Assembly (NCBI RefSeq): GCF_000514815.1
Contig: NZ_KI911472.1
Location: forward strand, 150,875 to 214,874
Source of the DNA: Salinispora fenicalii
GTDB taxonomy: Bacteria; Actinomycetota; Actinomycetes; Mycobacteriales; Micromonosporaceae
DNA length: 64,000 bases
Direction: 5' to 3'
Of the stretch, positions 1 to 9,906 are shown in pieces; the stretch's first letter is position 1; every line of letters begins with the position of its first letter. The position numbers and the translations under genes were made by a program. Under the pieces are notes generated by a model. It was not told where the DNA came from and did not search any database. It was given only the letters and a program-made list of their open reading frames with translations.

Positions 1-33
1 CGAGCTGGCCGCCGACCAGGAGGGAGCTGGGTG

Positions 34-34
<1 letters not shown>
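1..34 (+). CDS. C-terminal end of 2-oxoacid dehydrogenase E1 alpha (partial)
   Basis: Reading frame 2 stays open from the window edge to a TGA at 32-34 and gives a short tail ending EGAG. The stop overlaps the ATG of the E1 beta gene by one base (TGATG), which is the usual translational coupling in E1 alpha/E1 beta/E2 operons. Too little protein is present to identify it by sequence. The call is by position only. Confidence 0.5.
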
Positions 35-1037
<1,003 letters not shown>

Positions 1038-1038
<1 letters not shown>

Positions 1039-2381
1039 TGAACGAGCGAGTCTTCCTCCTGCCAGATCTCGGGGAAGGGCTGAGCGAGGCGGAGATCGTC
1101 GAGTGGCGGGTCGCCGTAGGCGACACGGTGACGGTGGACCAGGCTGTCGTGGAGGTGGAAACCGCCAAGGCGGTCGTGGACGTGCCCTGCCCGTACGCCG
1201 GACGGGTGGTGGCCCTGCACGGTACGGCGGGCGAGGTGCGGCCGGTCGGCCAACCCTTGATCACCATCGCGTCGCTGGACGCGGTCGAGGCGGATAGCGC
1301 ACCTGGTGCCTCCGGTGGACCCGTGGTCAACCGCGAGCCGGAGCGCACTGGCTCCGGGAACGTCTTGATCGGGTATGGCACCGGCCACGGCGGAGCGGCT
1401 CGCCGCCGCCGGATTGCCCGGGCCGCCCCGATTGGCTCCGTGCCGACCAGCGCTGCCCCGAGTGACGCTGCGCTGACCAGCGCTGCCCCGAGCGGCGGCC
1501 TCGGTCCGGCCGGCGAGAGCGTTCGAGTCATCTCACCGATCGTGCGGCGGCTGGCGAAGGAGCGCGGCGTCGACCTGGCCGCCCTGCGTGGCACCGGTCG
1601 CGGCGGGGTGATTCGCCGGGCTGATGTGGAGGCCGCCGCCACCCCGGCTCCGGTCGCCGTGCCCGCCGAGAACGCCGTGCCCACCGACGACGACGTGATC
1701 GTGCCGTTGGTCGGCATCCGCAAGGTCATCGCCGACAAGCTCTCCCGCAGCCGGCGGGAGATTCCCGAGGTGACGATTTGGGTGGATGTCGATGCGACCG
1801 CCCTGCTGGAGACCCGCGCGGCGATCAACGCGGCTACCCCGGCCGAACCGGTGAGCATCCTGGCGCTGCTTGCTCGGATCTGCCTCTCTGGGCTGCGGAG
1901 GTTCCCCCAGCTCAATGCCCGGGTAGACAGTGGGGCGCAGCGGATCGTCCAGTCCGCCGGGGTGCACCTGGGTATCGCTGCCCAGACCGACCGGGGGCTC
2001 GTGGTTCCGGTGCTGCGCGACGCGCAGCGACTCACCACCGCCGGGCTGGCCGTCGCGCTGGCCGAGACCACGGCGGCGGCGCGGGCTGGCACGCTGCCAC
2101 CGACCCGGCTCACCGGCGGGACGTTTACGCTGAACAACTACGGCGTGTTCGGGGTGGACGGGTCTACTCCGATCATCAACCATCCGGAGGCGGCGCTGCT
2201 CGGCGTCGGGCGGATTGTGGACAAGCCGTGGGTGGTGGACGGGCAGCTTGCGGTACGCAAGGTGACGCAGCTTAGCCTCACTTTCGATCATCGGGTCTGC
2301 GACGGCGGGGTGGCCGGTGGCTTCCTGCGGCACGTCGCGGACTGTGTCGAGCGGCCAGCGGTGCTGATCGCGAACCTCTGA
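1038..2381 (+). CDS. bkdC: Dihydrolipoamide acyltransferase (E2) of the 2-oxoacid dehydrogenase complex
   Basis: E2 core of the complex: it carries acyl groups on a lipoyl-lysine and transfers them to CoA. 447 residues. Domains in order: one lipoyl domain (residues 1-78) with the lipoylation site at K44 in VETAKAVVDVP; an Ala/Ser/Pro-rich linker; a peripheral subunit-binding domain (about 155-195, VRRLAKERGVDLAALRGTG); and the catalytic acyltransferase domain, ending in the active-site motif DHRVCDGG. A single lipoyl domain is typical of branched-chain E2. The ATG overlaps the E1 beta TGA by one base. A strong hairpin terminator follows the stop immediately, so E2 is the last gene of this operon. 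An E3 gene is not present here. Confidence 0.93.
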
Positions 2382-2418
2382 CCGGAACGCGGGGCCTGCC
2401 CCCGGCCCCGCGTTCCGG
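2382..2418 (+). terminator. Intrinsic-type terminator after E2
   Basis: A perfect 15-bp GC-rich stem (2382-2396 with 2404-2418) with a 7-nt loop starts directly after the E2 stop codon. There is no long T tract, as is common in actinomycetes. Confidence 0.85.
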
Positions 2419-2627
2419 GCTCTGCCGCACGTTGGAGTGAATTTCGGACGAACGGCCCCGGATGGTTCGGATGTGAGCGGTGACCCATGATCGGGCAGGC
2501 TCGGAACAGATAGCGCAAAGCTAGAAAATGTGGGAGATAATCACGCCGCCGAATTTGTCGAAAATGCATGCCCCGGGCAGTGCGGCGGAGAGAATGTGGC
2601 GGAGGAGGCGACAAACGGGGGGCGCAC

Positions 2628-3911
2628 ATGAAATTCAGGCGGCGAATGACGCTGCTCACGGTAACTGTTGCGGCCGTATCGGTAGCGCTCGGAGGGTGCA
2701 CCGCCAGCAAACGCGAGGAGGCCCGGCCGGTTCCGCCGGAACTGACCGTGACGCCGACTGACCGAGCGACGGACGTTCCGATCAGCGCCGAGGTCGGCAC
2801 CGCGGTCAAGGGCGGGACGATCACCGCGGTCCGCGTCACCGATGACACGGGGGCTGAGGTCAAGGGAGAGCCTCGGGAGGATGGCTCGACCTGGGTGCCG
2901 AGTACGCCGCTGAAGTCGAAACGGACATACACGGCCGAGGTTACTGCTACCGGTAGCTCCGGTAAAACCACTACTACCCAGAAGACCACCTTCACTACCA
3001 GGCCGAAGTCCACGAAACCGGCAATTACCAGTACGTTGTATTTCACGGGTGACCGGACGTACGGAACCGCTATGCCGGTGACCGTCGCATTCGATCCGCC
3101 GATTCCGGAGGAGGCCCGGGCCGCCGTTCAGCGGCGATTGTTTGTGCGGACCAACCCGTCCCAGCCGGGGGTGTGGTCCTGGGTGTCCGACGGCAGCCAG
3201 GTTTACTACCGGGCGCCGGACTTCTGGCGACCGGGTACGACGATCAGTTTCCGCTCCGGCTTGGAAGGCCTGCCGATCGGTGAGGAGTACGTAGGCGACG
3301 CCGACCGGCGGGCTACCTCGAAGATTGGTCGCCAGGTGGCCTTGGAGATCGACAACGAGACCAAGCAGATGTCGGTGTTTCAGGACGGAAAGCTGCTGCG
3401 GGAGCTACCGGTGAGCCTCGGCAAGCCGAGCACGCCAACCTCCAGCGGCAAGATGGTGATCATGGAGAAGCATGAGTTCACCACCTTCGACACCCGTGGC
3501 TCCGCGGACCCCTACGTGGTGGATGTCGAGGATGCGCAGCGGCTGACCTGGCGGGGTGAGTTTCTCCACGGCGCGCCCTGGTCGGAGGGAGTTCAGGGGT
3601 ACCAAAACGTCTCCCACGGCTGTACCAACCTCTCGGCCGCCAGTGCCGACTGGCTCATGGGTGTCACCCAGGTCGGCGACCTGGTGACCATCAAGGGCAC
3701 CGAGGTGACGTTGAACGAGGGCAACGGCTGGACCGCCTGGAACGTGAGCTGGGAGGAGTACGTCAAGGGCAGCGCCCTGCCGGTGCCGGCCGGCCTGAAG
3801 CCGAGTCCGGCCGCCCCGAACCCGGGCGCGGTGGCCGGTGGCTCTCCCGCACCGGTGCCATCCGAGGGCAGCGGCTCCCCGGTCCCGGAGCCCTCCGTGA
3901 GCGGTGGCTGA
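2628..3911 (+). CDS. L,D-transpeptidase lipoprotein (YkuD domain, Ldt type)
   Basis: Envelope enzyme expected to form 3-3 cross-links in peptidoglycan. 427 residues. The N-terminus MKFRRRMTLL, a hydrophobic stretch and the lipobox ALGGC mark a lipoprotein signal peptide, so it acts on the outer face of the membrane. Residues about 45-250 form Ig-like modules as in mycobacterial LdtMt2. The YkuD catalytic domain follows, with the LHGAPW histidine segment and SHGCTNLS carrying catalytic C332. The tail is Pro/Ser/Gly-rich. ATG 2628 was chosen because it gives a proper signal peptide and has a G-rich ribosome-binding site; an upstream in-frame ATG at 2568 does not. It is monocistronic, flanked by terminators on both sides. 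Confidence 0.93.
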   Translation: MKFRRRMTLLTVTVAAVSVALGGCTASKREEARPVPPELTVTPTDRATDVPISAEVGTAVKGGTITAVRVTDDTGAEVKGEPREDGSTWVPSTPLKSKRTYTAEVTATGSSGKTTTTQKTTFTTRPKSTKPAITSTLYFTGDRTYGTAMPVTVAFDPPIPEEARAAVQRRLFVRTNPSQPGVWSWVSDGSQVYYRAPDFWRPGTTISFRSGLEGLPIGEEYVGDADRRATSKIGRQVALEIDNETKQMSVFQDGKLLRELPVSLGKPSTPTSSGKMVIMEKHEFTTFDTRGSADPYVVDVEDAQRLTWRGEFLHGAPWSEGVQGYQNVSHGCTNLSAASADWLMGVTQVGDLVTIKGTEVTLNEGNGWTAWNVSWEEYVKGSALPVPAGLKPSPAAPNPGAVAGGSPAPVPSEGSGSPVPEPSVSGG

Positions 3912-3938
3912 CCGTCAGCGCTGAGATGACGGGTGGAT

Positions 3939-3977
3939 CCCGGGCGTTCCCTCCGGCGGGCTGGAGGAACGCCCGGG
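3939..3977. terminator. Bidirectional hairpin between convergent genes
   Basis: A perfect 12-bp inverted repeat (3939-3950 with 3966-3977) with a 15-nt spacer lies between the 3' ends of the L,D-transpeptidase and FKBP genes. It can terminate both. Confidence 0.8.
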
Positions 3978-3996
3978 CCTGGTTGGTTAGACCCGG

Positions 3997-4374
3997 TCAG
4001 CGGAGGCCAACCAGGTCAACGACGAAGACCAGCGTCTCGCCCGGCCGAATGACCCCGCCGGCACCGCGGTCGCCGTAGGCGAGGTGCGGCGGAATGGTCA
4101 GTCGCCGTCGGCCGCCGACCCGCATGCCGACCACACCCTGGTCCCAGCCGGCGATGACCCGCCCGCCGCCGAGGGGGAACTCGAGCGGCTCACCGCGGTT
4201 CCACGATGCGTCGAACTCACGGCCCGTGGAGTGGGCGACACCGACGTAGTGGACGCGGGCGACCTGCCCGGCCTGCGCCTCCGCTCCCTCGCCAACGGTG
4301 ATCTCCTCGACGAGGAGGTCGCTCGGCGGCGCGCCCTCGATCGGTCCCACCTCGGGCTTCGTTGCCTGGTTCAC
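3997..4374 (-). CDS. FKBP-type peptidyl-prolyl cis-trans isomerase
   Basis: Single-domain FKBP, 125 residues. It catalyses cis-trans isomerisation of peptidyl-proline bonds during protein folding. Family signatures are VARVHYVGVAHSTGREFDAS, EFPLGGGRVIAGWDQGVVGMRVGGRRRLTIPP read as consecutive segments, and the LAYGDRGAGGVIRPGETLVFVVDLV end. The conserved Tyr, Phe-Asp, Val-Ile, Trp and Tyr of the FKBP pocket are all present. There is no signal peptide, so it is cytoplasmic. It ends against a shared terminator hairpin and stands alone. Confidence 0.92.
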   Translation of the reverse strand: MNQATKPEVGPIEGAPPSDLLVEEITVGEGAEAQAGQVARVHYVGVAHSTGREFDASWNRGEPLEFPLGGGRVIAGWDQGVVGMRVGGRRRLTIPPHLAYGDRGAGGVIRPGETLVFVVDLVGLR

Positions 4375-4460
4375 CAGCGTCTCCTGTCCTTTGTCGTCCT
4401 GCCTGACCTGCCCGATCCTGCCGGATCGCCGCTGGTGGCCGAACTCCTGGGTGGGGCAAC

Positions 4461-4501
4461 ACGCTGGGCGGGCATCACCAGTGGTGACGCCCGCCCAGCG
4501 T
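4461..4501 (-). terminator. Long hairpin terminator downstream of the DoxX-like gene
   Basis: A 20-bp inverted repeat with one mismatch (4461-4480 with 4482-4501) sits 15 bases beyond the stop codon of the leftward DoxX-like gene. It separates that gene from the FKBP gene. Confidence 0.8.
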
Positions 4502-4515
4502 GGCTACTGAGATCG

Positions 4516-5070
4516 TCAACGGAGCCAGGGCATCCGCCGTACGATCGGTAGTCCGGCCCAGGCCCGACCGAAGCCCCAGGTGTCACCGACGTTGAGCAGG
4601 GCGATGACCGCCAGCACCGCGGCGTAGATCAGGTGGTCGTCCATGAACGGGTTGTTCGCCGGGGGCAGGGCGGCCGTCCACATCAGGACCATGAGAAGTC
4701 CGCCGGTCGCGGCGGCGACCCGGATGCCGATCCCGAGCAGCAGGGCGGTGCCGATGGCCGCCAGTCCGATCATGAACAACCAGTCGGCCCAGGCCGCGCC
4801 CGCGATGCTGTTGTAGAAGCCCTTGAACGGGCCGGTCGCACCGAAGCTCAGGAAGCCGTTCGTCGGGCTGCCACCGTTGATCCAGGCGCTGTCGGTCTCG
4901 GTGGCCCGCCCCAGCCCGAACAGCTTGTCGAGAAAAGCCCAGAGGAAGATCCAGCCCAGCGCCAGGCGGATGCCGGCCAGTACGTAGCGGGCGGTACGCC
5001 CCTGCCCGGTTTCGACCTGGTTCAGGTTGCTGGTTGTCTCGGTGGCGTACCGCTTGGTTGTTGCGGTCAT
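4516..5070 (-). CDS. DoxX/DoxD-like integral membrane protein
   Basis: 184-residue membrane protein with four hydrophobic segments (about residues 30-50, 88-110, 112-135 and 140-160) in the DoxX/thiosulfate:quinone-oxidoreductase small-subunit layout. Recognisable pieces are IRLALGWIFLWAFLDKLFGLG at the first membrane segment and a central loop INGGSPTNGFLSFGATGPF. The substrate is unknown; DoxX-family proteins have been linked to redox and thiol stress and to terminal oxidase complexes. The start ATG was chosen for its GGAAGGGG ribosome-binding site 10 bases upstream; the longer frame has no such site. A strong terminator follows. Confidence 0.8.
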   Translation of the reverse strand: MTATTKRYATETTSNLNQVETGQGRTARYVLAGIRLALGWIFLWAFLDKLFGLGRATETDSAWINGGSPTNGFLSFGATGPFKGFYNSIAGAAWADWLFMIGLAAIGTALLLGIGIRVAAATGGLLMVLMWTAALPPANNPFMDDHLIYAAVLAVIALLNVGDTWGFGRAWAGLPIVRRMPWLR

Positions 5071-5189
5071 CGTCTCCACGCCCCTTCCTGCCTGTGCTCG
5101 AATGGCACTGTCCGTGGCTCTTCCATTCGACCGCAGCGGCAATGCAGGCGGGCAGGGTCAATCGGGCCCTGCCGGCCGGGACCTTGGGC

Positions 5190-5927
5190 CTATTGGGGTC
5201 CCGCCGGGTGGGTGACCGGTGCCGCCAGCTGGGCGGCCAGGACGGCGGGCGCCTCCACCAGGGACGGGCCGTACCACGTCAGATGGCGACCGGAGACGAG
5301 GGCACACGGTAGTTCGGGGAACGCGTCCGGCCCATCATCCACAGTGAAACGGTAGGGCTCATCGGGCAGTACGACCAGCGCAGGAGCCCGGTTGCGGAGC
5401 TCGGTCAGGGATGGCCGGGGATACCGCTCGGCGTGGTCGGCGTACAGATTGGTCAGCCCCAGCCGGCGGAGTACGTCCCCGGCGAAGGTGTCCCGGCCCA
5501 GCGCCACCCACGGGCGCCGCCAAACCGGCACCACGGCTTGCCGCGGCGGTCCATCCTCGGGCAGTTCCGCCCAGGCGCGGCGGGCGGCCACCAACCACTC
5601 GGGTTCACCCGGCGAACCCAACTCGGTGAGGAGCGTGGCCAACTCGGTGAGTGCCCCATCGACGGTACGAGGGTAGGTGACCCGGACCGGCACCCCCGCC
5701 GCCACCAGGGCGTCCGCGTCCTCGCGCCGGTTCTCCTCGACGTTGAGCAGGACCACATCCGGCCGGAGCGCGCGTACCCGGTCCAGGTCCGGGTACTTGC
5801 TGCCGCCGACCCGGGGCACCTCCAGCCCCACCGGGTGGGTACACCAGTCGGTGGCGCCGACCAGCGCCCCGGGCAGCGTCAACGCCACCGCCTCGGTCAG
5901 CGACGGCACCAGTGATACCACCCGCAT
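5190..5927 (-). CDS. BtuF-fold helical-backbone metal/cobalamin receptor-like protein, cytoplasmic
   Basis: 245 residues with the class III periplasmic-binding-protein layout: MRVVSLVPSLTEAV at the first strand, GVPVRVTYPRTVDGALTEL at the linking helix, and the paired-lobe pattern ending PSLTELRNRAPALVVLPDEPY. It contains the DWCTHP and PRVGGSKYPDLDRVRALRPDVV segments typical of proteins annotated as cobalamin-binding. No signal peptide or lipobox precedes the start, so unlike true BtuF it is probably cytoplasmic. The ATG at 5927 has a strong GGAGGTGG ribosome-binding site. It is transcribed divergently from the deiodinase-like gene, and no transporter genes are adjacent. The ligand is unknown. 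Confidence 0.75.
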   Translation of the reverse strand: MRVVSLVPSLTEAVALTLPGALVGATDWCTHPVGLEVPRVGGSKYPDLDRVRALRPDVVLLNVEENRREDADALVAAGVPVRVTYPRTVDGALTELATLLTELGSPGEPEWLVAARRAWAELPEDGPPRQAVVPVWRRPWVALGRDTFAGDVLRRLGLTNLYADHAERYPRPSLTELRNRAPALVVLPDEPYRFTVDDGPDAFPELPCALVSGRHLTWYGPSLVEAPAVLAAQLAAPVTHPAGPQ

Positions 5928-6011
5928 CCGTTCCACCTCCGGTCGGCCCGTTGCGTCGATCATGCCGGTGCGGGAGTGGCCATGGCCACACGGGAGGCCG
6001 ACAATGGCCGG

Positions 6012-6683
6012 ATGTCGCCGAACCGTGCTGAGCAACCGCCCGCCGTCCGACCGCTATCCGACTACGGTGTGCCGCCTGCGGCGGCGCTGGCTCGCGTACG
6101 TGGGTTCGCCGATGCGATGGTCCAGCGCCGTACGGTGCGGGACTTCAGCGAGAAGCCGGTCCCGGAGGGGGTGCTCGAGTATGCCCTTCGGGCGGCGGCC
6201 TCGGCGCCGAGTGGCGCGAATCGGCAGCCGTGGCGGTTCGTGGTGGTTACCGAGCCGGAGCTCAAGCGGCGGCTGCGTGTCGCCGCTGAGGCCGAGGAGC
6301 GGGTGTTCTACGAGCAGCGCGCGCCGCAGGAGTGGCTGTCGGCGCTGGCACCGCTGGGAACGGATGCGAGTAAGCCGTTCCTGGAGATCGCCCCAGCGGT
6401 GATCGTCGTTTTCGAGCTGCACCGTGGCCCGCAGAGTCCGCGTCCCTACTACGTCAAGGAGTCGGTGGGGATCGCGGTCGGGCTACTGCTCGCCGCGCTG
6501 CACCAGGCCGGCCTCGCCACCCTGACCCATACCCCGAGTCCGATGCGCTTCCTCAACGAGTTGTTGGACCGGCCTGCTGAGGAGCGGGGGAACCTGATTA
6601 TTCCGGTCGGCTACCCGGCGGAGGGGGCGACCGTGCCGGACATCTGCCGCAAGCCGCTGGACGAGGTGGTCGTCTGGCGCTGA
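6012..6683 (+). CDS. Nitroreductase-superfamily FMN enzyme of the iodotyrosine deiodinase type
   Basis: 223 residues. FMN-site motifs are RRTVRDFS (residues 39-46) and SGANRQPW (67-74), and the C-terminus carries NLIIPVGYPAE. The segment LTHTPSPMRFLNELLDRP matches bacterial iodotyrosine deiodinase (IYD) homologues. In mammalian IYD the substrate zwitterion is held by a Glu, a Tyr four residues later and a Lys 21 residues after that; here E96, Y100 and K121 have exactly this spacing. Reductive dehalogenation of halotyrosine is therefore the best guess, not a generic nitroreductase role. An in-frame ATG at 5982 or GTG at 5976 could also start translation. Confidence 0.8.
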   Translation: MSPNRAEQPPAVRPLSDYGVPPAAALARVRGFADAMVQRRTVRDFSEKPVPEGVLEYALRAAASAPSGANRQPWRFVVVTEPELKRRLRVAAEAEERVFYEQRAPQEWLSALAPLGTDASKPFLEIAPAVIVVFELHRGPQSPRPYYVKESVGIAVGLLLAALHQAGLATLTHTPSPMRFLNELLDRPAEERGNLIIPVGYPAEGATVPDICRKPLDEVVVWR

Positions 6684-7490
6684 CCTGGGGCGCGGTCTTC
6701 ATCGTCGACCGCCCGAGCTGTAGGGGACCCGCACGTACCCAGATCATGGGACGAAGGCCGACTACGGAAGCAAGGACGAGGAAGAGCAGAAGCATTGGTC
6801 GGTGGCTCGGTATCGACCGTTCGGGACGGGACTGGCGGTGCTCTGCCGTGTCGTGTCGCCAGTTGCTCCTGATGCGGCCGGCGTCGGAGCTATCGACCGC
6901 ATCGTGATGACTAGTCGCACTGCCTTCCGAAAACCGCTAGCCCGCGTGGTCCAGCAGTGACTTGGTAAACCCGCCGGGGCGATGTGGAGGGCGGCGACGA
7001 AGGAGGGATTTCGGCCGAGATCTGGCGGGGATCGGTTGCCCGGACAGCGATCCGGCAGTCGACATCTTTGCTCTCGGGGGCTGATTGCTGCTTGTGCAGA
7101 ATTTGGAGCATATCACCCATCATCGATCGAGTTGGACGGGTGAAGCCGCTGCCGTTCATCAACAGGGATCACGCTATCGCCGATGCGGGCCGTCGGCTTG
7201 CTGTGCCCATCGTGGGACCCTTAACTGACTTGCCTGAACCGACTGCAGCTAAGTCCGGTGGCGGACTGGTGTGACCCCGAGCCTCGGTCACGGTTGAATG
7301 TCGGCAAGCCCGGATCAATTCAGCTACCGGGCGCCCGTCGGTGGTCCGGCGATTTCGGTTCCTCGCGGTCGATTGCGCAACCGTGTCCGTGCCGGGTGGA
7401 GCTGCGCCCGGCCGGGCGACCGCCCGCAGGCATGGTGGTGCGTGTGGGGCGCGTACCTGGCGGCGGGCCGTTGGCCGGCGCAATAGACGA
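6684..7490 (+). other. About 0.8 kb without a convincing gene
   Basis: No reading frame here has the strong third-position G/C bias of the neighbours, and none gives a product I recognise. The base composition is visibly less G/C-rich than the flanks. A rightward frame at about 6984-7274 and a leftward one at 6911-7162 exist but look non-coding. It may hold decayed coding sequence. No promoter or structured RNA was recognised. Confidence 0.5.
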
Positions 7491-7520
7491 CGGGGCCGTG
7501 CCGGAATCGGCACGGCCCCG
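7491..7520 (-). terminator. Hairpin terminator of lsr2
   Basis: A perfect 13-bp GC-rich stem (7491-7503 with 7508-7520) and 4-nt loop, located 21 bases past the lsr2 stop codon. Confidence 0.85.
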
Positions 7521-7541
7521 CTCGGGTGGGTACCCAGGCGC

Positions 7542-7880
7542 TCAGCGCTTCTTGTACGCCTCGACGACCTCCACCGGGATGCGACCGCGCTCAGAAATCT
7601 TGTAGCCGTTCTGCACGGCCCATTCCCGGATCGCGCGGTTCTGCTCCCGGTCTATTCCGGTGCTGGTGCCCCGTCGCAGTGCCCGCGACGTGTCCACGCC
7701 GCCACGGCCGATCCTGCGGCCGGCGCTCAGATACGGATCCAGCGTCTTCCGGAGGATGCCCGCATTCTCATCGGACACGTCGATGGTGTACGCCACGCCG
7801 TCCAGGCTGAACTCGACGGTCCGATCGGCTTTTCCGCCGTCGAGGTCGTCGGTCAGAACCGTGATTACTTTTCTTGCCAT
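7542..7880 (-). CDS. lsr2: Lsr2 nucleoid-associated protein
   Basis: 112-residue H-NS-like DNA-bridging protein of actinobacteria that binds AT-rich DNA and silences acquired genes. The N-terminal dimerisation half begins MARKVITVLTDDLDGG and contains the VEFSLDGVAYTIDVS strand pair. The C-terminal DNA-binding half has the REWAVQNGYKISERGRIP helix-loop, in which the RGR tripeptide enters the minor groove. The start ATG is preceded by GGGAG. Length and domain order are normal. Confidence 0.96.
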   Translation of the reverse strand: MARKVITVLTDDLDGGKADRTVEFSLDGVAYTIDVSDENAGILRKTLDPYLSAGRRIGRGGVDTSRALRRGTSTGIDREQNRAIREWAVQNGYKISERGRIPVEVVEAYKKR

Positions 7881-7886
7881 GGCCGA

Positions 7887-8192
7887 TTACTCCCTGTGTG
7901 GGGGCGGGGTGTGGTCAAAGTTTGACCTATCCCTGGCCATTTTCGCAACAAAACGCGTCGACTTCATTTCGGGTGTGACGAAATCTGGTGCCCAATCGGC
8001 ATGGCCGCAACCGAAAACGCCTCGGGCGCACCAGTGCCGACCGTCGTTGGCCGGCAGGTGCGCCCGGAGTTTGGCAGCACTGGTAGCGAGGCGCCCTTCG
8101 CCATCACCGAGGGCCAGAAAATGTGCCCTCGTTAATGTCAGGACGTCGGCGAGGGCCCCGCCCCGCTCAACGGTGCTGCCGGCGGCGGTCAC
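7887..8192 (-). CDS. Possible small protein upstream of lsr2 (unrecognised)
   Basis: A 101-codon leftward frame that starts at a GTG overlapping the last 26 bases of the helicase gene and ends just before lsr2. The middle part (LRAHLPANDGRHWCAR, FGCGHADWAPDF) has a Cys/His/Trp pattern resembling small actinobacterial Cys-containing proteins. Codon third positions are mixed and the tail becomes A/T-rich, so the segment could instead be the lsr2 promoter region. A weak call. Confidence 0.3.
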   Translation of the reverse strand: MTAAGSTVERGGALADVLTLTRAHFLALGDGEGRLATSAAKLRAHLPANDGRHWCARGVFGCGHADWAPDFVTPEMKSTRFVAKMARDRSNFDHTPPPHRE

Positions 8193-9906
8193 CCCCGTCG
8201 GTGTCCCGGTCGCGGCGAACGGTTGCCCGGCGTCCCTTGATGGTGCTGCCGCGCAGCCCGGAGATCACCTCGTCGGCCAGCCCCGCCGGCACCTCGACCA
8301 GCGAGAAGCGGTCTGCGATTTCGATCGAGCCAATGTCCCGTCCGTTCATGCCGGTCTCGCCGGTGATCGCGCCGACCAGATCCTGCGGTCGGACCCCGGC
8401 CCGCCGACCCAGCCCGACGAAGACCTGGGTGGTGCCGGCGCTCCGCGGCCGCCCCGGCCGGCGCTCACCCCGGCCCTCGTGCCCCGGTCGGCCGCTGCGG
8501 GCTGAGCGAACCGCGATCTGCGGGATCTCTTCTTCCTCCTCCAGCGCTCCCGGCAGGGTGGCCTCGTGGGCCAGGCGTACCGCGGCGAGAGCAACCTCCA
8601 TCAGGTCGAACTCGTCGCTCAGCGACTCGACGATTACCCGGAACGGCTCCAGGTCGTCCTCCAACAGGCTCTCTCGCAGCGCGGCCTGGGTGAGTTCCAG
8701 GCGACGGTTACGCAGGTCCGCCACGGTGGGGATCTTGTCGATGGTGATCCGTTGGCCAGTGACCCGTTCGATGGTCTTGAGCATCCGGTGTGCCCGCGGC
8801 TCGGCGAGAGTGATCGCCACGCCCTCCCGGCCGGCTCGCCCCACCCGGCCGATCCGGTGCACGTACGACTCGGGTGCCGAGGGAACGTCGTAGTTGACGA
8901 CATGGCTGAGCTGCTCAACATCCAGGCCCCGCGCCGCCACGTCGGTGGCCACCAGCAAGTCGGCGGTGCCAGCGCGCAGCCGACCCATCACCCGGTCCCG
9001 CTGCTCCTGACTCATCCCGCCATGCAGCGCCTCGGCCCGGTAGCCGCGACCGTTCATCGTCTCGGTGAGCCGGTCAACCTCTTCCCGGCTGCGACAGAAG
9101 ACGATCGCCGCGGTGGGGGACTCGACGTCCAGCACCCGGCCCAGCGCGGCGGGTTTGTGCGCCCGGGCCACCAGGTACGCGCTCTGCCGTACCCGGGGTG
9201 CCTCGCCGGCTACCGGCTTCTCCCGCGCGATGAGGATGCGGATCGGGTCGGTCAGGTGGGCCCGGGCCATGCCGTCGATCCGGGCCGGCATGGTCGCCGA
9301 GAACAGCACGGTCTGCCGTTGTTCTGGCGCGTGTTCCAGGATCGCCTCAATGTCCTCGGCGAAGCCCATGTCCAGCATTTCGTCCGCCTCGTCCAGCACG
9401 ACGGTGCCGACGTTACCTAGGCGGAGGGTGCCACGAGCGATGTGGTCGAGCGCTCGGCCGGGGGTGGCCACCACGATGTCCACCCCGGCGTCCAGGGCCC
9501 GCAGTTGCCGGCCGATCGGCTGGCCGCCGTAGATCGGCAGCACCCGGGCGCCGAGTTCCTTGCCGTATCGATGGAACGCCTCCGAGACCTGCACCGCCAG
9601 CTCTCGGGTGGGCACCAGCACCAGTGCCACCGGATCGGCGGTCGCCCGGTCGGGAGGCATCCGCTGCAGCAGTGGTAGGGCGAACGCGGCCGTCTTGCCG
9701 GTGCCCGTGGCGGCCTGGCCGAGTAGATCCCGTCCGGCGAGCAGGGGAGGGATGGCCTCCCGCTGGATCGGCGTCGGCTCCTCGTAGCCGAGCGCGGCGA
9801 GCGCGGCGAGGAGCTCGTCGCGCAGGCCCAGGTCGACGAAGGCGATCGCCTCGTCGTCAGTGGACGGTTCGGCGGTTGGATCTGGCCTAACGGGTGCGGA
9901 ACTCAT
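8167..9906 (-). CDS. deaD: DEAD-box ATP-dependent RNA helicase (DeaD/CsdA type)
   Basis: 579 residues. Helicase motifs in order: Q motif PTPIQREAIPP, Walker A ATGTGKT, PTRELAVQ, DEADEMLDMGF, SAT, and HRIGRVGRAGR. The long C-terminal extension contains a DbpA-type RNA-binding domain (VFVGLGRRAGVRPQDLVGAI to VPAGLADEVISGL) and a basic Arg/Asp-rich tail. It is expected to remodel structured RNA, for example in ribosome assembly or cold adaptation. It is transcribed away from the next gene, with a 290-bp intergenic region upstream. Confidence 0.93.
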   Translation of the reverse strand: MSSAPVRPDPTAEPSTDDEAIAFVDLGLRDELLAALAALGYEEPTPIQREAIPPLLAGRDLLGQAATGTGKTAAFALPLLQRMPPDRATADPVALVLVPTRELAVQVSEAFHRYGKELGARVLPIYGGQPIGRQLRALDAGVDIVVATPGRALDHIARGTLRLGNVGTVVLDEADEMLDMGFAEDIEAILEHAPEQRQTVLFSATMPARIDGMARAHLTDPIRILIAREKPVAGEAPRVRQSAYLVARAHKPAALGRVLDVESPTAAIVFCRSREEVDRLTETMNGRGYRAEALHGGMSQEQRDRVMGRLRAGTADLLVATDVAARGLDVEQLSHVVNYDVPSAPESYVHRIGRVGRAGREGVAITLAEPRAHRMLKTIERVTGQRITIDKIPTVADLRNRRLELTQAALRESLLEDDLEPFRVIVESLSDEFDLMEVALAAVRLAHEATLPGALEEEEEIPQIAVRSARSGRPGHEGRGERRPGRPRSAGTTQVFVGLGRRAGVRPQDLVGAITGETGMNGRDIGSIEIADRFSLVEVPAGLADEVISGLRGSTIKGRRATVRRDRDTDGGDRRRQHR

